Notes under the pieces: generated by a model
Seen by the model: only the letters and a program-made list of their open reading frames with translations
Told to the model about the DNA's origin: nothing
Database searches by the model: none
Made by a program: the position numbers and the translations under genes
Origin: Pseudomonas iridis
GTDB lineage: Bacteria > Pseudomonadota > Gammaproteobacteria > Pseudomonadales > Pseudomonadaceae
Assembly (NCBI RefSeq): GCF_017980685.1
Contig: NZ_JACXXO010000016.1
Coordinates: 1 to 64,000 of the forward strand
DNA: 64,000 bases
Direction of reading: 5' to 3'
Shown here: in pieces, positions 1 to 8,645 of the stretch
How the letters are laid out: the number at the start of each line of letters is the position of its first letter
How positions within the stretch are numbered: the stretch's first letter is position 1

Positions 1-178
1 GGTCTGCTTACGTTTGCCGGCGTACTCAGCATCGGCGAAGGACATCTGTTTCATCGGGACTCAACCGTTCGATTCCTGTGAGGCGGGTATTTCACCAAAT
101 CTGGAAGCCTTTTTCAGAGTTTCCCTAGCCTTGTGTTGGCGCACCTGGATGCGCTCAAAAAAAACAGAGGATCCTGAT

Positions 179-1720
179 ATGAATTCCGTTATTGGATTAG
201 GGGCTTTTCCCCATCGCCGCACGCTTGGGGTCATCACTGCCAGCCTGCTGACCTTTTCCGTGCATGCCGCTCCGCTGACTCGCGACAACGGTGCCGCGGT
301 AGGTGACAACCAGAACTCGCAGACGGCAGGAGCCAATGGCCCGGTGCTGTTGCAGGATGTGCAACTGATCCAGAAACTGCAGCGCTTTGACCGCGAGCGC
401 ATTCCCGAGCGCGTGGTACATGCACGGGGCACCGGTGCCCACGGCACCTTTACAGTGACCAACGACCTCAGCGACTTGAGCAAGGCCAAGGTGTTCGCTG
501 CCGGCCAGAGTACCCCGGTATTTGTGCGTTTCTCTGCTGTGGTTCACGGTAATCACTCCCCGGAAACCCTGCGTGATCCGCGCGGTTTCGCCACCAAGTT
601 CTACACGGCCGACGGTAACTGGGACCTGGTTGGCAACAACTTCCCGACCTTCTTCATTCGCGATGCAATCAAATTCCCGGACATGGTGCATGCGTTCAAG
701 CCTGACCCACGCACCAACCTTGACGACGATTCGCGCCGGTTCGATTTCTTCTCCCATGTACCGGAAGCCACGCGTACGCTGACCGAGTTGTATTCCAACT
801 CGGGTACACCGGCCAGTTATCGAGAGATGGATGGCAACGGAGTGCATGCCTATAAGTTGGTCAATGCCAAAGGCGAAGTGCATTACGTCAAGTTTCACTG
901 GAAGAGTTTGCAGGGCATCAACAATCTGACGCCCAAGCAAGTCGGCAAAGTCCAGGGCCAAGACTACAGTCACATGACTAACGATTTGGTTACGAATATA
1001 AACAAGGGCAACTTCCCGAAGTGGGACTTGTACATTCAGGTGCTAAAACCACAAGATTTGTCCAAGTTTGATTTTGATCCATTGGATGCAACGAAGATCT
1101 GGCCAGGTATTGCGGAGCGAAAAGTTGGACAAATGGTCCTTAATCGTAATCCGGCAAATGTGTTTCAGGAAACTGAACAAGTAGCCATGGCGCCGGCCAA
1201 TATTGTTCCTGGTATCGAGCCTTCCGAAGACCGCTTGTTGCAAGGTCGAGTGTTCTCTTATGCCGATACACAAATGTACCGCCTCGGTGCCAATGCCCTG
1301 CAATTGCCGATCAACGCACCTAAAGTTGCGTTGAACAATGGCAACCAGGATGGTGCGATGAACTTCGGTGCCAGCGCTTCCGGCGTGAACTATCAACCGA
1401 GCCGTCTGCAACCGCGTGAAGAAACACAAACCGCGCGCTACAGCCAGATGGCGCTGTCGGGCAGCACGCAGCAGGCGAAGATCCAGCGTGAGCAGAACTT
1501 CAAGCAGGCAGGCGATCTGTACCGCTCGTTCAGCAAGAAAGAGCGTCGCGATCTGATCGACAGCTTTGGAGGCTCGCTGGCCACCACCGATGACGAGAGC
1601 AAGCACATCATCCTGTCCTTCCTTTATAAGGCTGATCCCGAGTACGGCACTGGTGTCACTGAAGTGGCCAAGGGTGACTTGAGCCGGGTCAAGGCACTGG
1701 CAGCCAAACTGGTCGACTGA
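179..1720 (+). CDS. katB: Periplasmic monofunctional haem catalase KatB
   Basis: Breaks hydrogen peroxide into water and oxygen. The 513-residue length is the usual one for Pseudomonas KatB. An N-terminal signal peptide (arginines near residues 13-14, hydrophobic stretch, SVHA-A cleavage near residue 30) points to export. The catalytic His lies near residue 81 in RVVHARGTGAHG, the distal Asn near 153-154 in VGNNFPTFFIRD, and the haem-ligand Tyr region reads FSYADTQMYRLG. I chose ATG 179, which has an AGAGG ribosome site 8 bases upstream; reading could extend to base 14, but that extension lacks homology-like features and would bury the signal peptide. The next gene is an ankyrin protein, the known katB-ankB arrangement, in which the ankyrin protein supports catalase activity. 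Confidence is high. Confidence 0.95.
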   Translation: MNSVIGLGAFPHRRTLGVITASLLTFSVHAAPLTRDNGAAVGDNQNSQTAGANGPVLLQDVQLIQKLQRFDRERIPERVVHARGTGAHGTFTVTNDLSDLSKAKVFAAGQSTPVFVRFSAVVHGNHSPETLRDPRGFATKFYTADGNWDLVGNNFPTFFIRDAIKFPDMVHAFKPDPRTNLDDDSRRFDFFSHVPEATRTLTELYSNSGTPASYREMDGNGVHAYKLVNAKGEVHYVKFHWKSLQGINNLTPKQVGKVQGQDYSHMTNDLVTNINKGNFPKWDLYIQVLKPQDLSKFDFDPLDATKIWPGIAERKVGQMVLNRNPANVFQETEQVAMAPANIVPGIEPSEDRLLQGRVFSYADTQMYRLGANALQLPINAPKVALNNGNQDGAMNFGASASGVNYQPSRLQPREETQTARYSQMALSGSTQQAKIQREQNFKQAGDLYRSFSKKERRDLIDSFGGSLATTDDESKHIILSFLYKADPEYGTGVTEVAKGDLSRVKALAAKLVD

Positions 1721-1738
1721 TTCCACGCAACGTAACGC

Positions 1739-1762
1739 GGGGCCTGAGTCAGGCCCCGTTTC
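1739..1762 (+). terminator. Hairpin between katB and ankB
   Basis: A perfect stem GGGGCCTG/CAGGCCCC with a three-base loop follows the katB stop and is followed by GTTTCGC. It lies only 23 bases before the ankB start, so it may be a partial terminator lowering ankB expression relative to katB. The T-run is short, so termination is probably incomplete. Confidence 0.55.
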
Positions 1763-1779
1763 GCTGAGGGAGACTGCTG

Positions 1780-2325
1780 ATGCGTGTTTATCTGTTTCTA
1801 TTGTTCGGGTTTATGTCCTGTGGTGCGCTGGCAGCACCGGCCGTGCAAAGCCCTGACGCGATCAAAGAACAGCTACAGGATTACTATTTCGACGCCGCCC
1901 GGCGCGGTGACGTACCAATGCTCGATACCTTTATCGAGTCCGGTTATTCACTCGACACCCGCGACGGCAAGGGTTACACCGCGCTGATTCTGGCGGCTTA
2001 TCACGGTCAGGCACCCGCAGTGGAGCGCTTGCTCGCCGCTGGTGCGGATGCCTGTGCCCAGGACCAGCGCGGCAATACGGCGTTGATGGGCGCGATCTTC
2101 AAGGGTGAGTTACAGATCGCCCGTCGGTTAATGGCCACCGATTGCAGCCCCGATCAACGTAACGGTGCCGGTCAGACGGCGGCGATGTACGCGGGGTTGT
2201 TCAAACGCCTTGAATTGCTCGACGCGCTGAAAGCCAAAGGCGCCGACCTTGATGCCGAAGATCCGCTGGGCAACAGCGCCGCACGTCTGGCCAGCGGCGA
2301 GATCCGTACCGCAGCGCCGCGCTGA
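1780..2325 (+). CDS. ankB: Ankyrin-repeat protein AnkB, catalase partner
   Basis: A 181-residue protein with an N-terminal signal peptide (VYLFLLFGFMSCGALAAP) followed by about four ankyrin repeats, recognisable by phrases such as DGKGYTALILAAYHGQ and QRGNTALMGAIFKGEL. Known AnkB of P. aeruginosa is anchored in the periplasm and is needed for full KatB activity and peroxide resistance. Start ATG 1780 has GGGAGA upstream. It follows katB by 59 bases in the same direction, so the two are probably co-transcribed through the hairpin between them. Confidence 0.9.
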   Translation: MRVYLFLLFGFMSCGALAAPAVQSPDAIKEQLQDYYFDAARRGDVPMLDTFIESGYSLDTRDGKGYTALILAAYHGQAPAVERLLAAGADACAQDQRGNTALMGAIFKGELQIARRLMATDCSPDQRNGAGQTAAMYAGLFKRLELLDALKAKGADLDAEDPLGNSAARLASGEIRTAAPR

Positions 2326-2370
2326 TCGGCGGCGCGTGCGTTATCATCGCGGTTTTTGTCGGGGGTTCTG

Positions 2371-3738
2371 ATGGCCAAGGCCAAGCGCATGTACGGCTGC
2401 ACCGAGTGCGGCGCAACCTTTCCCAAGTGGGCCGGCCAGTGTGGCGAGTGCGGTGCCTGGAATACGCTGACCGAAACCATGATCGAGAGCGGCGGCGCGA
2501 CGGCGCCCTCCGGACGCACCGGATGGACCGGGCAGCAGGCGCAGATCAAAACCCTGGCCGAAGTCAGCATCGAAGAGATTCCACGGTTTTCCACAGCCTC
2601 CAGTGAGCTGGATCGTGTGCTGGGCGGAGGCTTGGTCGATGGCTCGGTGGTGTTGATCGGCGGCGACCCGGGTATCGGCAAGTCGACGATTCTGTTGCAG
2701 ACCCTGTGCAACCTCGCCAAAAGCATGCCGGCGCTGTACGTCACCGGTGAAGAATCCCAACAGCAAGTGGCCATGCGCGCCCGCCGCCTCGGTTTGCCTC
2801 AGGATCAGCTACGGGTGATGACCGAAACCTGCATCGAGACCATCATCGCCACGGCACGTCAGGAAAAACCCAAGGTGATGGTGATCGACTCGATCCAGAC
2901 GATCTTCACCGAACAACTGCAATCGGCGCCCGGCGGCGTGTCTCAGGTGCGCGAGAGTGCGGCGTTGCTGGTGCGCTATGCCAAGCAGAGCGGCACGGCG
3001 ATTTTCCTCGTCGGCCACGTGACCAAGGAAGGCGCGCTTGCCGGCCCGCGCGTGCTTGAGCACATGGTCGACACCGTGCTGTATTTCGAAGGCGAATCCG
3101 ATGGCCGTTTGCGTTTGCTGCGGGCGGTGAAAAACCGCTTCGGCGCCGTCAACGAGTTGGGCGTGTTCGGCATGACCGACAAGGGTTTGAAAGAGGTCTC
3201 CAACCCTTCGGCGATTTTTCTCACGCGCGCTCAGGAAGAAGTCCCGGGCAGCGTGGTGATGGCGACGTGGGAAGGCACCCGGCCGATGCTGGTGGAAGTG
3301 CAGGCGCTGGTCGATGACAGTCATCTGGCCAACCCGCGCCGTGTGACGCTGGGTCTGGATCAGAACCGATTGGCGATGTTACTGGCGGTTTTGCATCGCC
3401 ATGGCGGCATACCGACTCACGATCAGGATGTGTTCCTCAACGTGGTGGGTGGGGTGAAGGTGCTGGAAACCGCATCCGACCTGGCGCTGATGGCGGCCGT
3501 GATGTCGAGCCTGCGCAATCGGCCGTTGCCCCACGACCTGCTGGTGTTTGGCGAAGTCGGGTTGTCCGGCGAAGTGCGCCCGGTACCAAGCGGTCAGGAG
3601 CGGTTGAAGGAAGCGGCCAAGCATGGTTTCAAACGCGCCATTGTGCCGAAGGGCAACGCGCCGAAGGAATCACCGCCCGGGCTGCAGATCATTGCCGTGA
3701 CCCGACTGGAACAAGCCCTCGACGCGCTTTTCGAATAA
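2371..3738 (+). CDS. radA: DNA repair protein RadA (Sms)
   Basis: A RecA-like ATPase that helps process recombination intermediates and branch migration. The protein is 455 residues, normal for the family. It has an N-terminal zinc finger (Cys 10, 13, 24, 27), a Walker A motif GGDPGIGKST near residues 98-107, the RadA-specific motif KNRFG, and a C-terminal Lon-protease-like domain without catalytic function. ATG 2371 follows GGGGG; an upstream TTG at 2356 would add only five residues and is less likely. A REP pair follows the stop. Confidence 0.96.
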   Translation: MAKAKRMYGCTECGATFPKWAGQCGECGAWNTLTETMIESGGATAPSGRTGWTGQQAQIKTLAEVSIEEIPRFSTASSELDRVLGGGLVDGSVVLIGGDPGIGKSTILLQTLCNLAKSMPALYVTGEESQQQVAMRARRLGLPQDQLRVMTETCIETIIATARQEKPKVMVIDSIQTIFTEQLQSAPGGVSQVRESAALLVRYAKQSGTAIFLVGHVTKEGALAGPRVLEHMVDTVLYFEGESDGRLRLLRAVKNRFGAVNELGVFGMTDKGLKEVSNPSAIFLTRAQEEVPGSVVMATWEGTRPMLVEVQALVDDSHLANPRRVTLGLDQNRLAMLLAVLHRHGGIPTHDQDVFLNVVGGVKVLETASDLALMAAVMSSLRNRPLPHDLLVFGEVGLSGEVRPVPSGQERLKEAAKHGFKRAIVPKGNAPKESPPGLQIIAVTRLEQALDALFE

Positions 3739-3755
3739 CTACCAACTCCCTGTAG

Positions 3756-3832
3756 GAGCTGCCGAAGGCTGCGATCTTTTGATCCTGATCTTTTAAAAAG
3801 CAAGATCAAAAGATCGCAGCCTTCGGCAGCTC
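3756..3832. repeat. REP inverted pair, GAGCTGCCGAAGGCTGCGATC class
   Basis: Two perfect 29-base arms (3756-3784 and 3804-3832) are reverse complements separated by 19 bases. They lie between the convergent 3' ends of radA and the PilZ gene. The sequence family is a common Pseudomonas REP type. It can form a long hairpin and may stop transcription from either side. Confidence 0.85.
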
Positions 3833-3846
3833 ACGGCCAGGCTTTA

Positions 3847-4215
3847 TCAGATTTCGATCAGCGCACCCAACTCCCGCTCCAGCTCCTGCGGATCGCCCAG
3901 ATTGAACTCAATCAAGCGCCGCAGGCGTTCGATCGACTCCAGGCTGATGTGCTTGCAGACGAAACCCAGTTGGCCGCGGTCATCGTGGGCCAGCTGCACA
4001 TCCATCTTGATGCCGACTTCATCATTGAGATGAATCTCCACGAGGAAATGCCGTTCCCGATCACCCAGCCACGGTTCGGGTTTTTCGATCAACAGTCCCT
4101 TGAGCGAGAGATCAATCAACTTGACCGGCCAGATGTACTCGCCCTGACTCAATTCAGTTCGGGCATCGAACGCGATACGTTTGAATCGGCGACGCTCTGC
4201 TGGGTGCTCGCTCAT
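3847..4215 (-). CDS. PilZ-domain c-di-GMP receptor, MapZ-like
   Basis: A single-domain 122-residue PilZ protein. The c-di-GMP-binding signatures are present: ERRRFKR near the N-terminus (RxxxR) and DLSLKG (D/NxSxxG) around residue 36. The position beside radA and cstA matches P. aeruginosa PA4608 (MapZ), which binds c-di-GMP and blocks the chemotaxis methyltransferase CheR1, changing flagellar reversal. The orthology is inferred from context and length; the c-di-GMP binding is well supported by motifs. ATG 4215 follows a GAGGATT-type ribosome site. Confidence 0.88.
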   Translation of the reverse strand: MSEHPAERRRFKRIAFDARTELSQGEYIWPVKLIDLSLKGLLIEKPEPWLGDRERHFLVEIHLNDEVGIKMDVQLAHDDRGQLGFVCKHISLESIERLRRLIEFNLGDPQELERELGALIEI

Positions 4216-4365
4216 GGCGCAATCCTCTCGAAGGTTTGCTGACTATAGACCCGACCAGCCGGGTGCAGCCAACGATCAAGGCGTCTAGACCTATGTCGGG
4301 GTATGGCCTTTGTCGCCGTAAGCGCTAAACTCGGGGTGGCTGTCTTTCTTGTCCACCCTGGCTGG

Positions 4366-4388
4366 AATAATAAAATGAAAAACAATAA
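4366..4388 (+). promoter_or_regulatory. A-rich AANAANAA tract at cstA start (Hfq/Crc type)
   Basis: AATAATAA at 4366-4373 lies between the ribosome site and the cstA ATG (4375), and two overlapping matches, 4378-4385 and 4381-4388, occupy the first codons. AANAANAA is the catabolite activity motif bound by Hfq with Crc in Pseudomonas, where it blocks translation when preferred carbon sources are present. Confidence 0.6.
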
Positions 4389-6441
4389 TAGCCTGCTACG
4401 CCACTTACCCTGGCTAGTGCTGGCAATCGTAGGAGCGTGCGCCCTGGGCGTAGTGGCATTGCGCCGAGGCGAGGCCATTAACGCCTTGTGGATTGTGGTC
4501 GCTGCCGTGGCCATTTATCTGGTTGCGTATCGTTACTACAGCCTGTTCATCGCAACCCATGTGATGCAACTCGATCCGCGTCGGGCCACCCCCGCCGTGC
4601 TCAACAACGACGGTCTGGACTTTGTTCCAACCAACAAACACATTCTTTTCGGTCACCACTTCGCGGCGATTGCTGGCGCGGGGCCTCTGGTCGGCCCGGT
4701 GCTGGCGGCGCAGATGGGGTATCTGCCCGGCACACTCTGGCTGATTGCCGGCGTGGTGCTGGCGGGCGCGGTGCAGGACTTCATGGTTCTGTTCATGTCG
4801 ACCCGACGCAACGGCCGTTCCCTGGGTGACATGGTGCGTGAAGAAATGGGCCGTGTTCCCGGCACCATTGCCCTGTTCGGCTGCTTCCTGATCATGATCA
4901 TCATCCTCGCGGTGCTGGCGCTGATCGTGGTCAAAGCACTCGCCGAAAGCCCGTGGGGCATTTTCACCGTGATGGCGACCATCCCGATCGCGATGTTCAT
5001 GGGCATCTACATGCGCTACATCCGCCCGGGTCGCATCGGCGAAATCTCCGTGGTCGGCGTATTGCTGCTGCTGGGTTCGATCTGGCTTGGTGGGCAGATT
5101 GCCGCCGATCCGGTGTGGGCCAAGGCGTTCACCTTCACGGGTGTGCAGATTACCTGGATGCTGGTCGGCTACGGTTTTGTCGCTGCCTCGCTGCCGGTCT
5201 GGCTGATTCTGGCGCCGCGTGACTACCTCTCCACTTTCCTCAAGATCGGTACCATCGTCGCGTTGGCGATTGGCATTCTGGTGACCATGCCCGAGCTGAA
5301 AATGCCGGCGCTGACCCAGTTCGTCGACGGCACCGGCCCGGTGTGGAAGGGCGGTCTGTTCCCGTTCCTGTTCATCACCATTGCTTGCGGTGCGGTCTCC
5401 GGTTTCCACGCGCTGATTTCTTCGGGCACCACGCCCAAGCTGCTGGATAACGAAACCAACGCCCGTTACATCGGTTACGGCGGCATGCTGATGGAGTCAT
5501 TCGTGGCGATCATGGCCATGGTCGCTGCATCGGTGATCGAGCCAGGCGTGTACTTCGCCATGAACAGCCCGGCGGCCGTCGTCGGCAGTGACGTGGTGTC
5601 GGTTGCGCAAGTGGTCACCAGTTGGGGTTTTGCAATCACGCCTGAGGCGCTGCAAGCCGTGGCGAATGACATTGGCGAAACCACCATCCTCGCCCGTGCC
5701 GGCGGTGCACCGACCCTGGCGGTGGGTATTGCGCAGATCCTGCACAGTGTCCTGCCGGGTGAAAACACCATGGCGTTCTGGTACCACTTCGCGATCCTGT
5801 TCGAAGCGCTGTTCATCCTGACCGCAGTCGACGCCGGTACTCGTGCCGGGCGCTTCATGCTGCAGGATCTGCTCGGCTCCTTCGTTCCGGCGCTCAAGCG
5901 TACCGAATCCTGGACCGCCAACCTGATCGCCACTGCCGGTTGTGTGGCGATGTGGGGCTGGTTGCTGTATCAGGGCGTGATCGATCCACTGGGCGGCATC
6001 AACACCTTGTGGCCGCTGTTCGGTATCTCCAACCAGATGCTGGCCGGTATCGCGCTGATGCTCGGCACCGTGGTCCTGATCAAGATGAAGCGCCAGCGCT
6101 ACATTTGGGTCACGCTGCTGCCGGCAACATGGCTGTTGATCTGCACCACGACTGCAGGCTTCATCAAGCTGTTCGACGCCAACCCGGCGATCGGCTTCCT
6201 GTCGTTGGCCAGGAAGTACAGCGATGCACTGGCCAATGGTCAGGTGATTGCTCCCGCGAAAAGCGTCGAGCAGATGCAGCACGTGATCTTCAACGCTTAC
6301 ACCAACGCCACGCTGACGGTGCTGTTCCTGTTCGTGGTATTCAGCATCCTGTTCTATGCGCTCAAGGTCGGCATCGCTGCCTGGGGCAAAAAAGAGCGTA
6401 CGGATAAAGAATCGCCATTCCAGGCTTTGCCGGATGCGTAA
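4375..6441 (+). CDS. cstA: Carbon starvation protein CstA, pyruvate/peptide transporter
   Basis: A polytopic inner-membrane protein of 688 residues with well over a dozen hydrophobic segments. The family imports pyruvate or peptides during carbon starvation. Conserved phrases include FGHHFAAIAGAGPLVGP near residue 100 and SGFHALISSGTTPKLL. ATG 4375 was chosen over the in-frame start at 4303 because the family begins close to the first membrane segment. The small ybdD gene follows after 15 bases, the usual cstA-ybdD pair. The A-rich tract over the start codon suggests Hfq/Crc control, which suits a scavenging transporter. Confidence 0.94.
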   Translation: MKNNNSLLRHLPWLVLAIVGACALGVVALRRGEAINALWIVVAAVAIYLVAYRYYSLFIATHVMQLDPRRATPAVLNNDGLDFVPTNKHILFGHHFAAIAGAGPLVGPVLAAQMGYLPGTLWLIAGVVLAGAVQDFMVLFMSTRRNGRSLGDMVREEMGRVPGTIALFGCFLIMIIILAVLALIVVKALAESPWGIFTVMATIPIAMFMGIYMRYIRPGRIGEISVVGVLLLLGSIWLGGQIAADPVWAKAFTFTGVQITWMLVGYGFVAASLPVWLILAPRDYLSTFLKIGTIVALAIGILVTMPELKMPALTQFVDGTGPVWKGGLFPFLFITIACGAVSGFHALISSGTTPKLLDNETNARYIGYGGMLMESFVAIMAMVAASVIEPGVYFAMNSPAAVVGSDVVSVAQVVTSWGFAITPEALQAVANDIGETTILARAGGAPTLAVGIAQILHSVLPGENTMAFWYHFAILFEALFILTAVDAGTRAGRFMLQDLLGSFVPALKRTESWTANLIATAGCVAMWGWLLYQGVIDPLGGINTLWPLFGISNQMLAGIALMLGTVVLIKMKRQRYIWVTLLPATWLLICTTTAGFIKLFDANPAIGFLSLARKYSDALANGQVIAPAKSVEQMQHVIFNAYTNATLTVLFLFVVFSILFYALKVGIAAWGKKERTDKESPFQALPDA

Positions 6442-6456
6442 CCAGAGGATTGCAGC

Positions 6457-6654
6457 ATGTTCAATGACCTGAGTCGCCTCGGTAAATACCTCGGTCAGGC
6501 CGCGCGCCTGATGGTCGGCATGCCCGACTACGACACTTACGTCGAGCACATGCAAAACAAACACCCGGACAAACCGGTGATGAGCTACGAGATGTTCTTT
6601 CGCGAACGTCAGGAAGCCCGTTACGGTGGCAAGGGTGGGCCGAAGTGCTGTTGA
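6457..6654 (+). CDS. YbdD/YjiX family small protein
   Basis: A 65-residue protein of the YbdD (DUF466) family, with the family phrase YVEHMQNKHPDKPVMSYEMF and a C-terminal Cys pair. In enterobacteria YbdD and YjiX are encoded directly after CstA-type transporters and are needed for pyruvate uptake, probably as accessory subunits. ATG 6457 has AGAGGA upstream. It forms an operon with cstA. Confidence 0.9.
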   Translation: MFNDLSRLGKYLGQAARLMVGMPDYDTYVEHMQNKHPDKPVMSYEMFFRERQEARYGGKGGPKCC

Positions 6655-6684
6655 TCTGACAGCCTGAGGTTGATGCAATCCCCC

Positions 6685-6775
6685 CTGTGGGAGCTAGCCT
6701 GCTAGCGATGAGGGCGTGTCAGTCGACATCCATGTCGAATGATACGCCGCAATCGCCAGCAGGCTGGCTCCCACA
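6685..6775. repeat. REP inverted pair
   Basis: CTGTGGGAGCTAGCCTGCTA (from 6685) is answered by an imperfect reverse complement ending at 6775. It separates ybdD from the downstream GTPase gene. It belongs to the GTGGGAGC class found repeatedly in this window. Confidence 0.75.
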
Positions 6776-6816
6776 TTTGTTTTGTGTTGTTCATTCATTT
6801 TGTGAAGGGGATCGAT

Positions 6817-7788
6817 TTGTCTTCTCCAATACCCGTAACAGTGCTCAGCGGTTTCCTCGGCGCCGGCAAGACCACGTTGCTGCGCCATATCCTGAAAGCC
6901 GAGCACGGCCTGAAAATCGCCGTCATCGAGAACGAATTCAGCGATGCCGGTATCGACACCCAGTTGCTGGGCGACGAGCCGGTGCAGGTCATGACCCTGG
7001 CCAACGGTTGCGTTTGCTGCACCATCCACACTGATCTGACCAAGGCTCTGTACCTGCTGCTTGAACGCCTGGACAGCGGCGAGATCGCCTTCGATCGTCT
7101 GGTCATCGAGTGCACCGGTCTGGCCGATCCGGCACCGGTCGCGCAGACCTTTTTCATCGACGAGGAATTGCGCGAGCGTTACCTGCTCGACGGTATCATC
7201 ACCCTGGTCGACGCGGCTCACGCCGACGTGCACCTGACCCAGACCATCGCCCAGGCGCAAATCGGTTTCGCCGACCGTTTGCTGGTGAGCAAGACCGATC
7301 TGGTGGACGAAGCCACATTCACCGCGCTGAGCGAACGTCTGACCCGAATCAACCGGCGTGCGCCGATCCGCGTGGTCGAGCATGGCAACATCGATCTGGC
7401 CGAACTGCTGGATGTTCGCGGCTTCAACCTCAATGCTGACCTCGGCGGCGGCCTGAGTCTGCGCCCGGTGAGCAAAGCACCTTCGATCGACCGTATTTCA
7501 AGCCTGGTACTGCGCACCGATCAGCCGCTAGATATCGATCAGCTCAGCGAGTTCATGAATGAATTGCTGGAAGAACATGGCAAGCAATTGCTGCGTTACA
7601 AAGGCGTGCTGAACATTGCCGGGGAAGATCGTCGGTTGGTGTTTCAGGGCGTGCTGAAACTCTACGGTTTCGACTGGGACACCGAATGGGCCGAGGGTGA
7701 GAAACGCGAGAGTGTGATCGTGTTTATTGCCGATGATTTGCCGGAAGAGAAGATTCGGGCGGGGTTTGCCAACGTGGTGGCGAGCTGA
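6817..7788 (+). CDS. yjiA: CobW/YjiA family metal-binding GTPase
   Basis: A G3E-family P-loop GTPase of 323 residues. The P-loop is SGFLGAGKTT near residues 11-20, the family metal-binding CxCC motif is NGCVCC near residues 63-68, ECTGLADP is the switch region, and SKTDL takes the NKxD place. A C-terminal CobW_C domain follows. Members act as metal insertases or metal chaperones; no partner is evident here. I chose TTG 6817, which has GAAGGGG six bases upstream; longer in-frame readings run into the REP element. The gene follows cstA-ybdD as in P. aeruginosa PA4604 and E. coli yjiX-yjiA. Confidence 0.88.
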   Translation: MSSPIPVTVLSGFLGAGKTTLLRHILKAEHGLKIAVIENEFSDAGIDTQLLGDEPVQVMTLANGCVCCTIHTDLTKALYLLLERLDSGEIAFDRLVIECTGLADPAPVAQTFFIDEELRERYLLDGIITLVDAAHADVHLTQTIAQAQIGFADRLLVSKTDLVDEATFTALSERLTRINRRAPIRVVEHGNIDLAELLDVRGFNLNADLGGGLSLRPVSKAPSIDRISSLVLRTDQPLDIDQLSEFMNELLEEHGKQLLRYKGVLNIAGEDRRLVFQGVLKLYGFDWDTEWAEGEKRESVIVFIADDLPEEKIRAGFANVVAS

Positions 7789-7815
7789 TGGATCTTCAGC
7801 GTCAGTGATGACGCT

Positions 7816-7904
7816 ATCGCGGGCAAGCCCGCTCCCACAGGTCAAGCGTCGGTCATGAATGCTGTCGGCACCTTGACCACTGTGGAAGCGGGCAAGCCCG
7901 CGAT
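7816..7904. repeat. REP inverted pair
   Basis: Arms 7816-7840 and 7880-7904 of the GCGGGCAAGCCCGC class form an imperfect inverted repeat between the convergent ends of the GTPase gene and the GntR gene. The right arm carries CAAG where a perfect complement would have CTTG. Confidence 0.75.
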
Positions 7905-7910
7905 GGCGAT

Positions 7911-8621
7911 CTAGCCGACGACGCAGCGATCGTTGACGGAATACAGGAGGGTGTCCTCCAGATGATCCAGATGTTGATTCATCAGCATGCTGGCTCTGCA
8001 AACATCCCCACACTCCACCGCCTCAACCAGTGCCAAATGCTCCTGCCACGCGCAGCAGTTGTGCGTAGTCCCGCCACACCGCGCAATGGCCAGTGACGTC
8101 AGCGGCACCAGAGTGCCAAGAAAATGCGCCAACGGTGCATTCCCCGCCATCCGCGCCAATTGCAGATGAAACTCCCCGGACAAGCGAATCGCCGCGCCCC
8201 GCTGATCGTGCTCTACAGCCTGCCGCTCACGCTCGATCAGCGCTCGTAGACGTTTCAAGCCATCAGCCTGTGGGCGCTGACACGCCAGGCGCACCAGCGT
8301 GTTTTCAGCCAGTCGCCGCGCATGCAACGTCTGTCGATTCTGTTCCGCATCCGGCTCGGCCACCCGTGGGCGATGATTGGTGCGCAATACGATGACGTGT
8401 TCGTTGCACAACTGCGTCAGCACCCGGCGAACATCTGCGCGGCTGGCGCCGAACATCTGCTTGAGACTGTCTTCGGTGAAGCGGCTGCTCGGGTCGATGC
8501 GCTCCTCCAGAATCGCGTCGAACAGTCGCGGATACAGATCATCCTCCGGCGCGCGCAGGCGGGAGAAGGGCAGGGCGGCTGACATCTGGCGAGGGTGCGA
8601 CGGCGAGGCAAGGCTGTTCAT
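7911..8621 (-). CDS. GntR-family (FCD) transcriptional regulator
   Basis: A 236-residue regulator with an N-terminal winged helix (FTEDSLKQMFGASRADVRRV is the helix-turn-helix region) and a C-terminal all-helical FCD-type ligand domain with candidate metal-binding His/Glu residues in GEFHLQLA, EHLALVEA and NQHLDHLE. The ATG at 8621 has GGAG eight bases upstream. It lies 24 bases downstream of another FCD regulator on the same strand, so it is likely in the dctA transcript group. The effector is unknown; the context suggests an organic acid. Confidence 0.85.
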   Translation of the reverse strand: MNSLASPSHPRQMSAALPFSRLRAPEDDLYPRLFDAILEERIDPSSRFTEDSLKQMFGASRADVRRVLTQLCNEHVIVLRTNHRPRVAEPDAEQNRQTLHARRLAENTLVRLACQRPQADGLKRLRALIERERQAVEHDQRGAAIRLSGEFHLQLARMAGNAPLAHFLGTLVPLTSLAIARCGGTTHNCCAWQEHLALVEAVECGDVCRASMLMNQHLDHLEDTLLYSVNDRCVVG

Positions 8622-8645
8622 GGCCGGTCTCCAGTGTGAAATATT

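Noticed and set aside
14..178. N-terminal extension of the catalase
   Set aside because: No homology-like features; it would bury the signal peptide, and ATG 179 has its own ribosome site.
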